Shown one piece after another: positions 24,166 to 36,191 of a stretch of DNA of 64,000 nucleotides (positions are counted from its first letter, which is position 1; the number at the start of each line of letters is the position of its first letter). The notes beneath the pieces are model-generated. The model saw only the letters and a list, made by a program, of their open reading frames with translations, made no database searches and was not told the origin of the DNA. Source of the stretch: Thozetella sp. PMI_491 (Eukaryota; Ascomycota; Sordariomycetes; Chaetosphaeriales; Chaetosphaeriaceae); contig MU270018.1 of assembly GCA_021432635.1 (NCBI GenBank), forward strand, positions 689,579 to 753,578. The letters are read 5' to 3'. The position numbers and the translations under genes were made by a program.

Positions 24166-24917
24166 GCTGGAGATCTTGACAGTGTCTGCTCTAGTATGTG
24201 GTTTGCGATGAGGCAGAGGGAGGATGAGGTTTGGGGTGAACGGGAGGTTGGGATTCGTGCGTAGTAATTGATGTTGGGAGACATGCGATCATCGCTCGCG
24301 ATTTGACGGCTCGGCTGCATTACTGCATCATTAATTCCCTACCACTCAACACTTTAGGCTTAGCGGTAGGCCGTGACTAACCGCTAATGGTAGTACGAAT
24401 TACAGTACAATGCACCCGAATGTCAGTAGCTGCAACGCTACTGTAAACGGTGAGGGGCAGCCTCATGCCCAAACAGGGTTAGTTCGGGTTAGAATATCCC
24501 TTCCTCAACACTCCCTTTACTGGCAAGTCTTATAATAGGGTCTTATAGCCTACCTTATTCGGTCGGTATAACGGGTATATACTGTATCGTATACCTGTAT
24601 CAGTAGTATCCACAAGGGCATAGGAACCTAGGGGAGTCTTTCAACACGCTCTTTGGTGGCAGTGTACCACCCAGTTTCAAGATTCTTTACCGAATGTCAC
24701 GACGCCCAAAGACACACAAACGAGCCAGACAGTGGTTATAAGATATAAGATAAAGCTGCAAAGGGTGGCAGCTTGAATTTGTATTTGACCTGAAGCTCCT
24801 CTATAGTCAGGCCGGCCATCAAGGCCCGAGGAATCTTGGACGCGCGCCTGGTACTTATGCAAGCCTTACTTTTGCAACGCCAACGCCGGACCAAGAGACT
24901 CTCGCAGCCGCGGCTGC
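24166..24917. other. Intergenic, AT-rich
   Basis: This lies between the SDS22 start and the SLY1 stop. From about 24310 to 24660 it is AT-richer, with short direct and inverted TAGTA/TACTA and GTATAC motifs (for example tatactgtatcgtatac near 24576-24592). It could be relic repeat DNA or part of the SDS22 promoter. No gene was seen. Confidence 0.5.
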
Positions 24918-27619
24918 TCACGACACCTCTCTGCCCAGACGCTCCAGCTCCTCCTTGATAAATTCGTTTGCGGACAGGATCTCTGTCGAGCCGTAGATGA
25001 CCCTCCGTCGCGTCCTGTCCGCTGTGCTCATCCTTGTCGCCCACTCGGCCACGTTGGTATATTCGTCGTAGGAGCCGCCGCCCACTGTGAATACAATAGC
25101 TTCGGAGAATCCCTGCCGTCTCTGGCCGAAGGAGGCGCCGGTGCCCGGACCTTGCGCGCCCAATCCGCCGGGCAGGGAGCCTGGGGTGCTGCTGCCACCA
25201 GCCCGGATCGATGATGGCGGTGGCATAGAACCACGGGCATGGGCGTTTCTGGGATCGAAGTACAGATAGTTCTCTGTGCGCTGAATCGCAGAGCTCGAGG
25301 CAGCGCTTGGGTCCATGATGCTCTCCACGATTTTGGTACTGCAGATGCGAGTTAGGTCAAGGAGCTCCGGTGTTCCACAGGGGCTGACTTACGTAGTGAG
25401 ATCCCGGTTCACCGGGAGGAAATTCTTAATGCCGCCGATGAGGCTGTCGAAGTTGGGTAGGTTCGAAGACACGCCACTCTCCTTCAAGCGGTCCGTGAGG
25501 CGCGATCCCAGTGTGGTACCGAGAGACGAGAATCGCCCAAAGAGGTTTTCACCCGGGTTTTGCTGTGGTGCCGAGTTGACTGTGCTCAGCTGGGTCATCT
25601 TTGTGGTTGCCCGAACCCTGGCTTCCCGTTAGCTTCATATCCCGGACCAAATGGCTAGAACACCTACTGTCGAATGTACGGCAGACTTGTCGTGTCAACG
25701 CCCGCTCCCTGCAGGGCTTGTTCGAATTCTGTCCACTCTGCTCTGCTAACCTGTAGAAATCCTGTTAGCAGAAGGGCTATGAGGCCATCTCAGCAGGCGC
25801 GAACGTACATCTTGCTCTGTTGTCAAGAACCCTGGATTGAGCGTGGTGGTTAGCTTGCAATCTTTGGCAAGGAAAAAGGACGTGCTCACATATGATGAAG
25901 AATCGGAGCTTGTCTACCGGCTGGTCTCCTTTGCCCTCATGGTCTTTGATGAGTTCCAAGACCTGTGCCTTGGTTTGCTTCGAGACGTTCTCCTCGAGCT
26001 GGTAGTAGTTGTCCACCTGTCGGTTCTTGATACCAGTCAGGAGAGCCGCTAGGATGTTCCTGGTCACAAATAAGCTTGACGGTTCCGGATAGTGCCTGGC
26101 AGAGGACGTACATGTGAATGTCGAGGAATTTTTTCCTCTCTTGAAGCTCAGGCAGCAACGTAATAGCCGCCTTAAGGTGCTGGGCACTGGCACTAGTGTC
26201 GTTTTGGAGATCCTCTAATGATGAGGCACCCGTCTTCGCGGTGATAGCGGCCGAGTCTTCTTTGTACTTAGTCAACTCGGCATCAATGTCTTCGGCAACA
26301 TTCGGGAAAGGAGCGTTGGCGTTCCGTGACCAGAAGAAGTCATTAGCCGCCAAATCAAAGCCTTTCTTGGTGGTACCCTTGGTCGGGTTGGTCTCGTCCA
26401 CTGGTGATTCTATTACCACGCCTAGAGAGAGGATTAGCCGGAAGCCAAGCATAGTATGGAGGCCCAGTATTTACGGTTGAGCTTCATGCTGAGGACATCA
26501 TTCACGAGGGAATTGTATGTCCAGGAATGTGACAGCATAGGTGTTCTGCATTGCGATTGGGTCAGTCTATCTGTGCTCCTGAGAGCTCTAGCGTGCACGT
26601 ACAAATCAATGTTCCTGTCTAGCAATATCAAGACAGGTCTGGACGATGCCGTGTTGGCAGACGAACCGGGGCGTCCACCGGTAGAGAACAGGTTGTCCCC
26701 TGACCCTTTGGAGTTCAGGACATGGTCTCGGAGCTTCCGATCCAGCTTGGTTGCAATCTGTACAGGGTGTTAGTTAGTCGATTTGTGCGACCCGGTGGGA
26801 TCAAAGCTTACCATCTGGGCCGCCCCGTCCTTGGGCGCTCGAATAATCGGAATTACGCCTGAGCCAACAATTAGCGACTAGATCCCCGTACCCGTCCGCA
26901 GTTCGACTCACCCATTGTAACAATGACAGAGAACAAGCCCGTCACTATCCTATCTACCACATGATCCAGCTCCTCATCGCTGGTCTTGGGGCTGTTCAGC
27001 GCATAGTAGGCATGGTCCTTCTCCATCCCAAGGCTGAAGAGGTCGTCCTTGGGGCATATGAAGTTGAGGTGCTGGTCGAAAACGGAGGCGATCGACTCGC
27101 TCGTACCAGCCGTCGCGGTTTCGGACGCCCACTCCTCGAGGAGCGGCCGGCTGATGGAGTAAAGGAAGTTCACGTAGGCCTGTCCGTAGAGGTTCTTCTG
27201 GAGATCATCCGTCACCTGGGAGAGGTTCGACTTGGTAGGCTCGATCAGGTACACGACGGGGACATCGGGGATGGTATGGCGGCTCGCCGCTATGCTCATG
27301 TGCATCGTGACGCCCCTTAGCGAACGCGCTTGTGGTCAGTCGAGGTCTGTAGTTCATGGGGGGGCCCCAGCGTGTGGGCGGCTTACAAGGAGCGCAGGTC
27401 GCTCACGCGGAGGACGGTAGAGAGGACATCGCTGCCCATGGAATCGAACACTAGGATTTTCCAGAGTATGTCGCCAGCGGCGCCCGTCGCGACCGAGCTC
27501 GAGGGCCCCTGCAGCGCGAGCGCATTGTCCTGTTCGCTGTCCTCCTTGACATCCTGGTTCAGGTTCAGCACCTTCTTCAGGGCGGCGATCTGGCGATCCC
27601 GCAATGATTGGTGCGCCAT
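24918..27619 (-). CDS. SLY1: SLY1, Sec1/Munc18 protein for ER-Golgi vesicle fusion
   Basis: Eleven exons give 713 residues: 27619-27387, 27315-26912, 26858-26812, 26757-26603, 26545-26475, 26421-26112, 26059-25890, 25831-25809, 25750-25668, 25617-25393 and 25338-24918. Every junction keeps frame. Exons are as short as 23 nt, so this is the most intron-rich gene in the window. Recognisable family blocks are the LRDRQIAALKKVLNLN start, ILVFDSMGSDVLSTVLRVSDL, DRNIDLTPMLSHSWTYNSLV, the NDFFWSRNANAPFPNVAEDI block, and the C-terminal IVFTVGGGSYDEYTNVAEW. Sly1 binds the syntaxin Sed5 and ER SNAREs and promotes SNARE assembly in ER-Golgi traffic. ATG 27619 is preferred because the extra upstream codons open with GTG rather than ATG. 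Confidence 0.95.
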
Positions 27620-28137
27620 GATGGGAAGCTTGGCCCTGCTTGCCACCAGCGTTCCGGGACTGGTGGGAGAGGCGGTCGGCAGCTCGCGGGTCGGCGGTGA
27701 TCGCAGTTACCGAAGCAGCAGGCCAAGCGTCGGGGTTGTGTTTGGAGAGGGCTTGGCAGGCAGATTCGTCAGGACGGAGGGTGAATTTTGGGAGGTGACG
27801 TGTTATGGCGAGGAGGCCGACATGCCCCAATTTGCTGCACCGATAGATAGGGCAGGCAAGCTCTCTGTGTTGACCTCCACGTTGACGCAGCCAGATGTCC
27901 TCCAAATTGGGTGGGGCCAAGCCAGGAAGCGGCCAATTGGGAACGTCCGGGGGAGCCTTGGAGCGGGAGCTCTCCTAGCAGCCACGAAAAATATAGGCCG
28001 ACGTTGATAACCGCAGTGCGAAGCTAGGATACGCCCACAGTCGGCGACTCCTGCCCCTTTCCGATCCCCACTCGAGCAGCAGAGGCAACGACATTGCAGC
28101 GCAAGGAATCACGCCCGGGGGAGCTTGAAGGTGCATC
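27620..28137. promoter_or_regulatory. Divergent promoter SLY1 / DUF3632 gene
   Basis: 518 bp separate the two start codons. The region must contain the leaders and promoters of both genes. No clear TATA box or known operator was identified. Confidence 0.55.
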
Positions 28138-29004
28138 ATGCTCTCAAATTACTATTTGCACCTCTCGCGTCAGGGAACTCCCGACGCCATCATCCGCCCC
28201 CTCGACGACTACCTACACAGAACCATCTCATGTGAGGAGGCCGGCCGCAAACTGGGCCTTGGCGAGCTGGGGCAGAGCTTTGAGTCCATAGCCAACGCTG
28301 TCATCCTTCTCGCCCAGGAGTTCCCCGGAACCCACCTGGCCCTTGTTGCCCTGGTGAAGCAAACTCAATCTCTCCCCGGCGCGGACCGTATCGAGTACGC
28401 CGAGCTGCTCCGGGATGCGCACGATAGTAAGTGGAGGATATGAGCCATCCCCCACACGCCCATGCTGCCGGCGTGCCGGTCTGCCTAGGAGGAAAACAAA
28501 GAGAAAGATGTAGCTTGCACTGTGCGCAGGTTGTCTAATCGCATGCGCGCAGGTATTCTCGGCGACACCAGCAACTACCTCTGCATGGTAGGCTCTCGCC
28601 TCCCAGATGACCGTTTGGTCAGCAGGTGGATCAACTTGAGTGCCTTTCTCGCCATGTCTGAGGCACGTGGCGCGCCATCCCTAGGCTGGGACTACGCGAT
28701 ATACAGCATCGCGCCGGGTCTCGAGGCCAAGGGCGGCAGCCACGAGACGACGGGCAAGATGGACGTGTTTGGCTCCTCGTCAGCACATTGGCTCACGAAC
28801 CTCCCCGATGTTCTGTACCAGGCCTCGAGAGAGGGCAAGGACACGGGGAGGTGGGGGATGGGGAAGTACAGCATGGACAGATGGCTCGGCTGGAAAGCGA
28901 GAATGGAGGCCTTGCGCCAGCGGTCTGATCTCGGGCATGATACCAAGGAGTTGATGGTACGGGCAGAGCTCGCGATGGAGCTCGTGGAGAAGGGGAATGA
29001 GTAG
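28138..29004 (+). CDS. DUF3632-type fungal protein
   Basis: Two exons (28138-28426 and 28553-29004) with a 126-bp intron give 246 residues. The C-terminal half has the spaced aromatic pattern I associate with DUF3632: RWINLSAFLA, then SLGWDYAIYSIAPGLE, SAHWLTNLPDVLYQ, and WGMGKYSMDRWLGWKARMEAL. No signal peptide or membrane span is visible. No biochemical function is known for this family. It is transcribed away from SLY1. The family call rests on remembered motif spacing, not on a search. Confidence 0.8.
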
Positions 29005-29929
29005 ACTAGGTTTTGCTAGAGCTGATATATACCCGGGCAGAAGCCCAATTTGGCGCTGCTAGGCGCCTCTCGCTCTGTCTCTGGGACGCTCTCCCAGTCA
29101 GTGCCTAGGCGTATAGTGAGCAGAGCAGATGTGTGTCCTTAGGAGAATGGAGTATAGTAGTCGCAGAAGCTCTTGCAGGCATGGTGCTTCCCGCCCAAAG
29201 TAAGCACTTAGTTTGACGTAGTGTAACTGGGCCTTCCGCCCCTGATACGAATATGCCTATGTCTTAATATAGGGATCCAGGTGCTATGGCTCACCAAGTA
29301 TTCGAGGTTGCCTAGCGCCGAGCAGAGTGAGCTTGGGTAAACAAACTACCTGCACGAGATAAATAAAACGAATTCCTGTATTTTCATTTATTTATTTTAT
29401 ATATTTCCTACTTTTATTGGTCTATAAATGCGTTCTCGAATGAAATTTTTTTTGGACCAAGCAGAGGCGGGGGGGGCTGACCACTTTCCCTTCGTGTGAT
29501 TCTTTGGTGCCTTAACGGGGAGCGGCTGTAGGTGGGCCAACCACGACATCCCACTGCTCACGCCGCCTCAAACCAACACCGCCTGCATGACTGCTGACGA
29601 GTTGGAATTGGACACGCATCAGGCCTTTGGCATCAGTGCACAACACCACGCTTCCCGTTCCATTGCCTCTCATCGTCCGCATGGTCTCCTTCTTATGGGC
29701 TGCCTTCGATGGCGCCAGCAACGCCTCGGAGGGGTCCACGTTTTGGCGCGTGATGTCCGGCATCCCTCGCTCCCAATAGCGGCCCTACCTCCTAAATTTT
29801 CTTCACACTAGCAGCCGTTCCTGCCTCCCCCCCCCGCTTGTTCCCGGCCGAGACAACGAGCGCCACCCCCTCGGCTGGCCTGCGGGTGTTGCTGCGTACA
29901 GCTCTGCTTGTTCCGGTGACAGGAGCTTT

Positions 29930-29956
29930 GGGGGGGGGGGGGGGGGGGGGGGGGGG
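29930..29956. repeat. Poly-G run, 27 bases
   Basis: Uninterrupted guanines followed by CCGCC. Such a run can fold into G-quadruplexes, and its length is often uncertain in assemblies. Confidence 0.85.
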
Positions 29957-31491
29957 CCGCCGTCGTTCCACATCCGCTGCCCCCTTGTTCACGAGCTTGG
30001 TGATTGGGCCTCGGCGGCGAAAATGCCCTCATATTGGTACTTTTCCGGAAAAGGTCGTCTACATGGCCGGTGCGACCCCCCCAACCCACGGTGGGGAGGA
30101 TTGAGCACAATGCGGCGCGGTCTCGGCACGTTGCATGGCATGAAGAGGGGCACGGGGGTAGCGGATGGCGCGGGCAACGCCGTGGCTTTCACGGCCTCTC
30201 TCCCGACTTGGCCGTGGGCCTCACGGCGTGGCTAAAACCGTGGGGAGAGGCTCCCATCCCCCCCACGACTATGGACCGACGTTCAAGGGGCTACATGTTC
30301 CTCGCATGGTGTGGAAAGGATAAGCTCTCTTGTTAGTAGATGGTATGCCTAAGCAATCCCTCACTTATACCGCCACGGCTGCGGGATGTATCGTGAGTGA
30401 TGGGTGCTTCCGGCGGCAACAAGAGGCACAACGGTCTGTCGCCGATGTGGCTTACCCTCATGGGTAGGGACCGGATCTCTCGGAGCCGGCCCACGGATAA
30501 CTATCAAGCCCGACACGGAGGCGCGGGCGCAGCGTGGGCATCGCGGCCAGCAGACGTACTGCGACCAGAACCAGGAATGGAATAATCACATATGGCTTGG
30601 GGACAGACCATGGGCTCGGAAGCGGGCACCACCCCGACGGCTTTACAACCCTCTCCCCTTGGATTACTACGTCGATTTCAGGTGACGTCGCTTCCACCTG
30701 TAACAGCATTGCTGATATTGCTGAAGACGCTGTAGTCTCAGAAGGGGTTCACATACGATTAGTATCTCTGACCTCTTATACCCCAAGCTGCTGGGTAAGC
30801 TCGAGCGGCTTCGCGGGGCCTGCTAGGCGCCTGGTTCAAGAACTACCATTATTTATCTGTCCCTTCCCCCATAGGCTGCAAGGAGCGAGCTGCTCCAGGC
30901 ACAATACGGCGAGAAACGGCATCACAGTTGGAGGGATCCAGGACTCTAGGTCGGGAATGGCTTGTTCGGACTGGTTACTATAGCGGAGGCGAGCTCGAGT
31001 TTACCTCGGCGCCAGGCTGCGAAAGGTGTGATCGCAAGTGTCAAGGGGGTCATAACCTCTGTGTTTCTGCTAGGCTGGGTTCTGGGCATCCTGCCATGTT
31101 TTCTCTACCAATTTCCTTCTTTTCTTACATAATAGCTGGCTCCTGGTACGAATAGAATCGCAACTGCCCTGTTGCCCTTGTACGGAAGTAGTGGCAGCAC
31201 AATGGCATCACATCTGGCTCCGCCGAGATCTTATTTGGGGAGAGGTGTGCGCGGAGGCGCCGGGGCTAGAAGGCACAGAAACGAACTAGTAGTCGTAGAG
31301 GTAATATTATTTGGGTCATCAATAAGCCGGCCCACACAATCCCAAGTCTCTGGGTTCAACACCTTTCATGTCACAGCTGAGGGTCTGTTCCGGCAGCCAG
31401 GAGCCGTTGGAGCCGGCGCAATCGCGGGCCATTGCATGGGTCATCATATTCGAAGCAAGCGCAGAGATGAGTCGAAGAGCCCGAGAGAGAG

Positions 31492-31546
31492 AGGGCGAGG
31501 GCGAGGGCCAGGGCGATGGCCAGGGCGAGGGCGAGAGCGAGACGAG
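31492..31546. repeat. GGGCGA-type hexamer array
   Basis: Imperfect 6-bp units (gagggc / cagggc / gatggc) repeated about nine times, flanked by GAGA sequence. It is translated in several frames as RG/GE-type low complexity and is not considered coding. Confidence 0.7.
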
Positions 31547-33077
31547 AACTGTCCTCAAACAAGGGCAAGTCTCGAGGAAAGCTGAGGTGCCACCCCCTGA
31601 AGAGCCCGGCAATCACCTGCTTTCGTGAGAACTCGCGTGGGTGCTAAGTGGGTCTCCTGCAGCCATATGCAGCCACTGTACGCGTCGGGAGCCTCGCCGA
31701 CCGCGCGTTGGTCGGATGGCTCAACGACCATCGGTCGAACGAAGCTTAAAATGCATCCCAAACTTCACTCAGACGGGAGGGTTCTCTTCCTTTTTGTGAC
31801 CTCCTTTGCTTTTTCCCCCCATACCACCTAGTCGCTCTGTGATACCGACTCAAATATTCGCGGTCTCCCCTCGTTGGCCCCTCCTCCGCTACGAGTCGCG
31901 GGCAAACTCGGGCGTCATTACGAGAGGCAATGTCGCAACCGGGTGGCGGGGTACGCCGACGGCCTTTGGCCCCTTGGCGAAACTGTGCCATGACGGTCGG
32001 CGATCCGTGTCCCCTGCTACATCGAGTCAAGCTCGCCCCTGCTGGTTGCCAGGGTATCGGCCGGGTGAGACAAGATAGCAAACAAAAGCTAGGAATAGGG
32101 GCTAGGAGGGAAAGGAGGCGTGAGGGGGGATCCCAATTTGGGGGGTGACCGACTTTGGACCGGGCGTGAGCCAAGGCCTGGGGCAGCTCGGAGGAGCGTG
32201 CCCTTCTGTTAAGGGCGAGGTGCGTCCCCCAGCGGAGGGGGCCACGGTCGTGTGCCGGAACACTGCATCGCACCTCTACCCACGACCGAGCTATCGAGCC
32301 AATTGACCAATGGATTCGGGCGAGGGGATGAGGCTTCCCCCTTTTCTCTGAGCTTCGGCAGCCATCTTTTTGGCGGGTCGCGGCCGCGGGGGCAGCTTCC
32401 GGCTGACCAGCTGCCTCCCGCCCGCTATCAGGTCCTCACCCCTGGTATAGTCGAGGCAACTAGGCAGCTTCGCAGAAGCCCCTGCCCAGAACGGCACGAA
32501 CGGCCGGAGCCCGTGAGAGACGTAGAGTGCGGAACATGGACCCCCTTGTCTTTGCTTTTTTTTTCTCTGGTACGGCCAGTCTCTTTCCTCGACTTACCGA
32601 GACACCCAATGAAGCGCCAGTGAGCTTATCACTTTCCCCAAAAAGTGGCGAGTGACTGACAGACAGTACTAGGGCCTGGCTCCAACGGGGGGCGCCAACC
32701 TCCTGAATTGCGATATCCGTGCGAACACTGACTCTTTCTTCTCCCCACCGGACCAGCATCCTCCCAGCGCCGGGCCCCATTAGTGTGTGTTGCCCAACCA
32801 TGGCAATATGGGGGCAGGCGACACACGGATGCAACCATCCCAACCCCCCCCCTTGCCAGACGGCGCTGCTCATTTCAGAACGTTAAGAAAATGCCCTGCT
32901 CCGTCCAGGCTGCCTCACGTGACAGCGCGCTCCTCACGAGTACCCCGTCCCACTCTTTTTGGCCATACGCGTGAGATGTTGAGGGGGCGCGTTTCTGCCT
33001 TTACGGTGCGGCAGCGAAACCGTCGAGACGGGCTTCGGCCTAACAGGCATCTTCGGCATGGGGGAGGGGGGCTGCGC

Positions 33078-33083
33078 TATAAA
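33078..33083 (+). promoter_or_regulatory. TATA box upstream of the BTB gene
   Basis: TATAAA about 265 bp before the ATG at 33348, followed by a pyrimidine-rich stretch near 33115-33150. Confidence 0.55.
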
Positions 33084-33347
33084 TCCATGCTGTCGCCTCT
33101 CCTGGCGCAGAGTTTTGCCTCCTTTTCTCCCTCTTCTCTCATTCCGGTCTATCTGCATCATCAGTGACCCCAAGGTAGGATCTTTCATCAATCCGTGACT
33201 TTTTTTTTTAATCATTTCGTCTTCTCCTCGCATCGGAACTTCGACCCTGCGACTGTTTCCTCCATAAGGACTCAATTCGCCTCGACGGTGAGAAGGGCTT
33301 ATCAGTGCACGCTAAGCACACCGAGCAATCATACAGCAACCGCAACC

Positions 33348-34388
33348 ATGTTCTCACGGCGCTTCGAGGCTCCCCCCTCCAGCAGCAAGAGCTTTTCCAA
33401 GAGCCATAGTAAGCTAGGACGATCCAACTCGTCGTTCAGCAAAGAGTCGGGAGTGTCGAAGCGACGTCATGAAGCCTCGTCGCGGCGCCGACCAAGCACC
33501 GCGAACACGGGAGCTGGCTCAGAATCTGGTACACTCAGCGAGTAAGTTCCCTCGTGCATGTCATCTCCTTCGGTCTTTTGCTGACGAGCATCCGTCCAGC
33601 AACCTGACCTCTGCCATCATCACTCTTGTGGTCGGCCCAGACCAGCGTATCTTTGCTGCCCACGAGAATGTCTTGTCAATCTCGCCGTTCTTTCAGAGCG
33701 TCCTGCAGAACCAGATGATGGACTCGCAGAACAAGAAGATCGCTCTGCCCGATGAAGAGCCCGAGATCTTCTCATCGGTTCTCGAGTATCTCTACAAGGG
33801 CGACTACTATCCCCGTCTCGTCCACAACAAGAAGCGGAACTCGTGGGAGCTCGAACAGCTAGCCGACGACGGAAGCAATGGAGAGTCGACCGTCTATCAC
33901 CGCGGCATGGAAGGCGAGCTTCTGAAGGACACGGTCATATACTGTGCAGCGGAAAAGTACGGCCTAGAGGAGCTAAAGCGTGTCGCGCTGCGGAAGCAAG
34001 GGCTGCGTACGTGCATAGTCCTTTCTCCATCTAGCCTCGCGTGACGGTTGCTAACAGTGCGCAGAATCCGGTATTCAAGCCAGCACCATCTTGTCGTCTG
34101 CGCGATATGCCTATGCCAATACCCCTGATACCGACTCGAAGCTGAGAGCTCATTACCTGGCCCTCATCATTCGCAGCCGCAGCACCTTCAAGCGCAGCGG
34201 CACGATGCAGTTGGAGATGTACAACGGCCAGACTCAGCTCTTCTTCGATCTGTTTGTCGCCCTATGCAACCACGTCGACGACATCTCGACAGCTGCGTAA
34301 GTCTGCCTGCCTAAAGGCCCTGTGCACATGATCTAACTTGCCACCTAGTACTACACCTCGTACGCCTCGTAGTGGTCGCCTCTTCTGA
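33348..34388 (+). CDS. BTB/POZ domain protein
   Basis: Four exons (33348-33541, 33600-34006, 34065-34296 and 34349-34388) give 290 residues. A basic, Ser-rich N-terminus of about 65 residues precedes a BTB/POZ fold at roughly residues 66-165, with motifs such as ITLVVGPDQRIFAAHENVLS, SPFFQSVLQ, and VLEYLYKGDYYP followed by YCAAEKYGLEELK. BTB domains mediate dimerisation and often bind cullin-3, but no second functional domain (MATH, Kelch, ankyrin) follows, so the role is unknown. The last 13 residues come from a 40-nt exon. ATG 33348 opens the only frame that splices cleanly through all three introns. Confidence 0.9.
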
Positions 34389-36191
34389 CAGGCAACCCTC
34401 TGCTTACGCCCACTGATGCAGCCTCCCGCCTCACTTTTCCTCTTCATTCACCTCTTGTCTCTTGATACCACGGAATGGAACACCGAAGAAAAAAATACCC
34501 TTCTCACCGTCGCCGAGGCTTTTTATGATTGAACGCTTTCCCCTCTGCCTGTTCTATTTCCTCATTTCTTTGTCCATCAGATGATCATGGGTGGGCTATA
34601 CAATTCATTTTATACGGGGCGGCGCACTAGGCTGGAGGCTTATGACGGATATTCCTGGAGTTTGGCTTGTCCTGTTTCCTTGCTGCAGACCCGAAACTGT
34701 ACAACAGATCACTCATGACACAGGGTCTGCGGGGAGGAAACGGCACATAGTGCTTGGGGTTTGGGTGTGTATTAAATGTTTTTTAAATGGCCTCTTTTAA
34801 CGCTTCGTCTGCGACAGCTGGGCAGGTGGACAAATGGACGGATGGACAGATTGTATTACGCAGCCCGGCCCCGTCCGATCGCGTTACCGATAGGGGGCTG
34901 GAGTTGTCTTGATAATAGGTGCGAGAAGCTGTGCTCGGAGAGGAAATTCCGTGACAGCCTGCATCAGCCAGGTTAGACGCCTGGGTGTGGGAAACAAGAT
35001 GGCGAACAGAAAAAATGACGAGTGTATCATTATCCTTCTTAACGCTCGTTGATAGCACAAATTTTCCCGATGCGTACTTGAGTGCTTCGAGGGTCTTCAG
35101 ACTGGTCAGAGACTCGATATCAATTTTAATCCATTCGTCCTATTCAGGTCTCGACGGGCAACGTGGCATCCAATGTGATATCTCGGTCCAGATAGCATAG
35201 TCGTGGCACATTAGCCTCGACTGAAACTTCACCACTCCACGAGCTACGGGCTGCGAGCCCTGTCTCCCCAATCTTCTCCTTTCTTTGTCCAGGTCTCACA
35301 ACCTAGACTTGTCTCATTCCCCCTCTCTTTCCACTGCCCGAGGGTCTCCCCCGCTAAGCCTCGGTGTGGTTGCTGCGCCTTGGCCCGATTCTACGTCGTT
35401 CCAGAGGCAAACTCGCTCCCATGTAGTCCACCAATAGGCCGGGCGTCCTGATTAGACCAAGCACTGCTAGTGCACGCAGCCGTGAGCCGCGGACAATGGA
35501 TTTTTGACCATGTCTTGATTCGGGCCTTAGGCTCCGAGGCAAACAGATTGTGACAGCGGCAGGTGGATCGGGACACCCGCTGCTCACAAAGCAGTGACTC
35601 ATGAGGAGCACGGGAGGTTGTGCATGGGTCCTCCCCTGCGGCGTCCAGTCACTGCCCGGTGCACATCGGGTTTGGCTCTAACCGGCCGCTTGGATGTGGA
35701 GGTGGTGGTGGGGGACAAACTCGGCTGGCTGAAGGTGTCGGAGATATAGTCGTGGAATTTTTTGTTTGGTTCCATTCCCCGTTTCCTGAGCAACTACGAC
35801 CTTACCCCGACAGGTCAAAAAGGGGGGGCTGCACGCATGGAAATTGGCGAAAGAACGTCGGTAATTACATCGTCTTTGCGCCATATTACGACTTGATAAT
35901 CTATCATCGCACTACGCTCTCGAGCGAAACATGTCGCACCAGTTTTGTCAAATACACAGGTGATGACGATCGCGCAGCGTGGTGTTGACCAACGTCAATA
36001 ATGCACGGTCGCTCACCCGTGTTAACTGGCTCGCGGCCCAGCCAAGCCGAATGCTGGCGCGGCTGATGCCATACGCAGCTAATATGGCCTCTGCGACTAG
36101 TTCCTCCAATTCCAAGCCGCCCTTGGTCGCGATAGCTTGCCGCTGAAGCAGTGTAAAGGCGGAGGTGCAACACACCATCCGAGGAAGGTCT
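34389..36191. other. Intergenic between BTB and CSN12 genes
   Basis: The 3' regions of two convergent genes, moderately AT-rich. No further gene, RNA or repeat can be supported. Confidence 0.55.

Larger units (their letters stand above)
29005..33347. other. Gene-poor, low-complexity intergenic region
   Basis: About 4.3 kb without a supportable gene. It contains an AT-rich patch (29350-29430), a 27-base G run (29930-29956), a GGGCGA-type hexamer tract (about 31492-31546) and the promoter of the BTB gene at its right end. The longest frames (for example 31746-32273 minus) are compositionally biased and unlike any family I know. Confidence 0.55.

Noticed and set aside
31746..32273. 175-residue open frame, minus strand
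   Set aside because: Pro/Arg/Ser-rich composition typical of a chance frame in GC-rich DNA; no family recognised.
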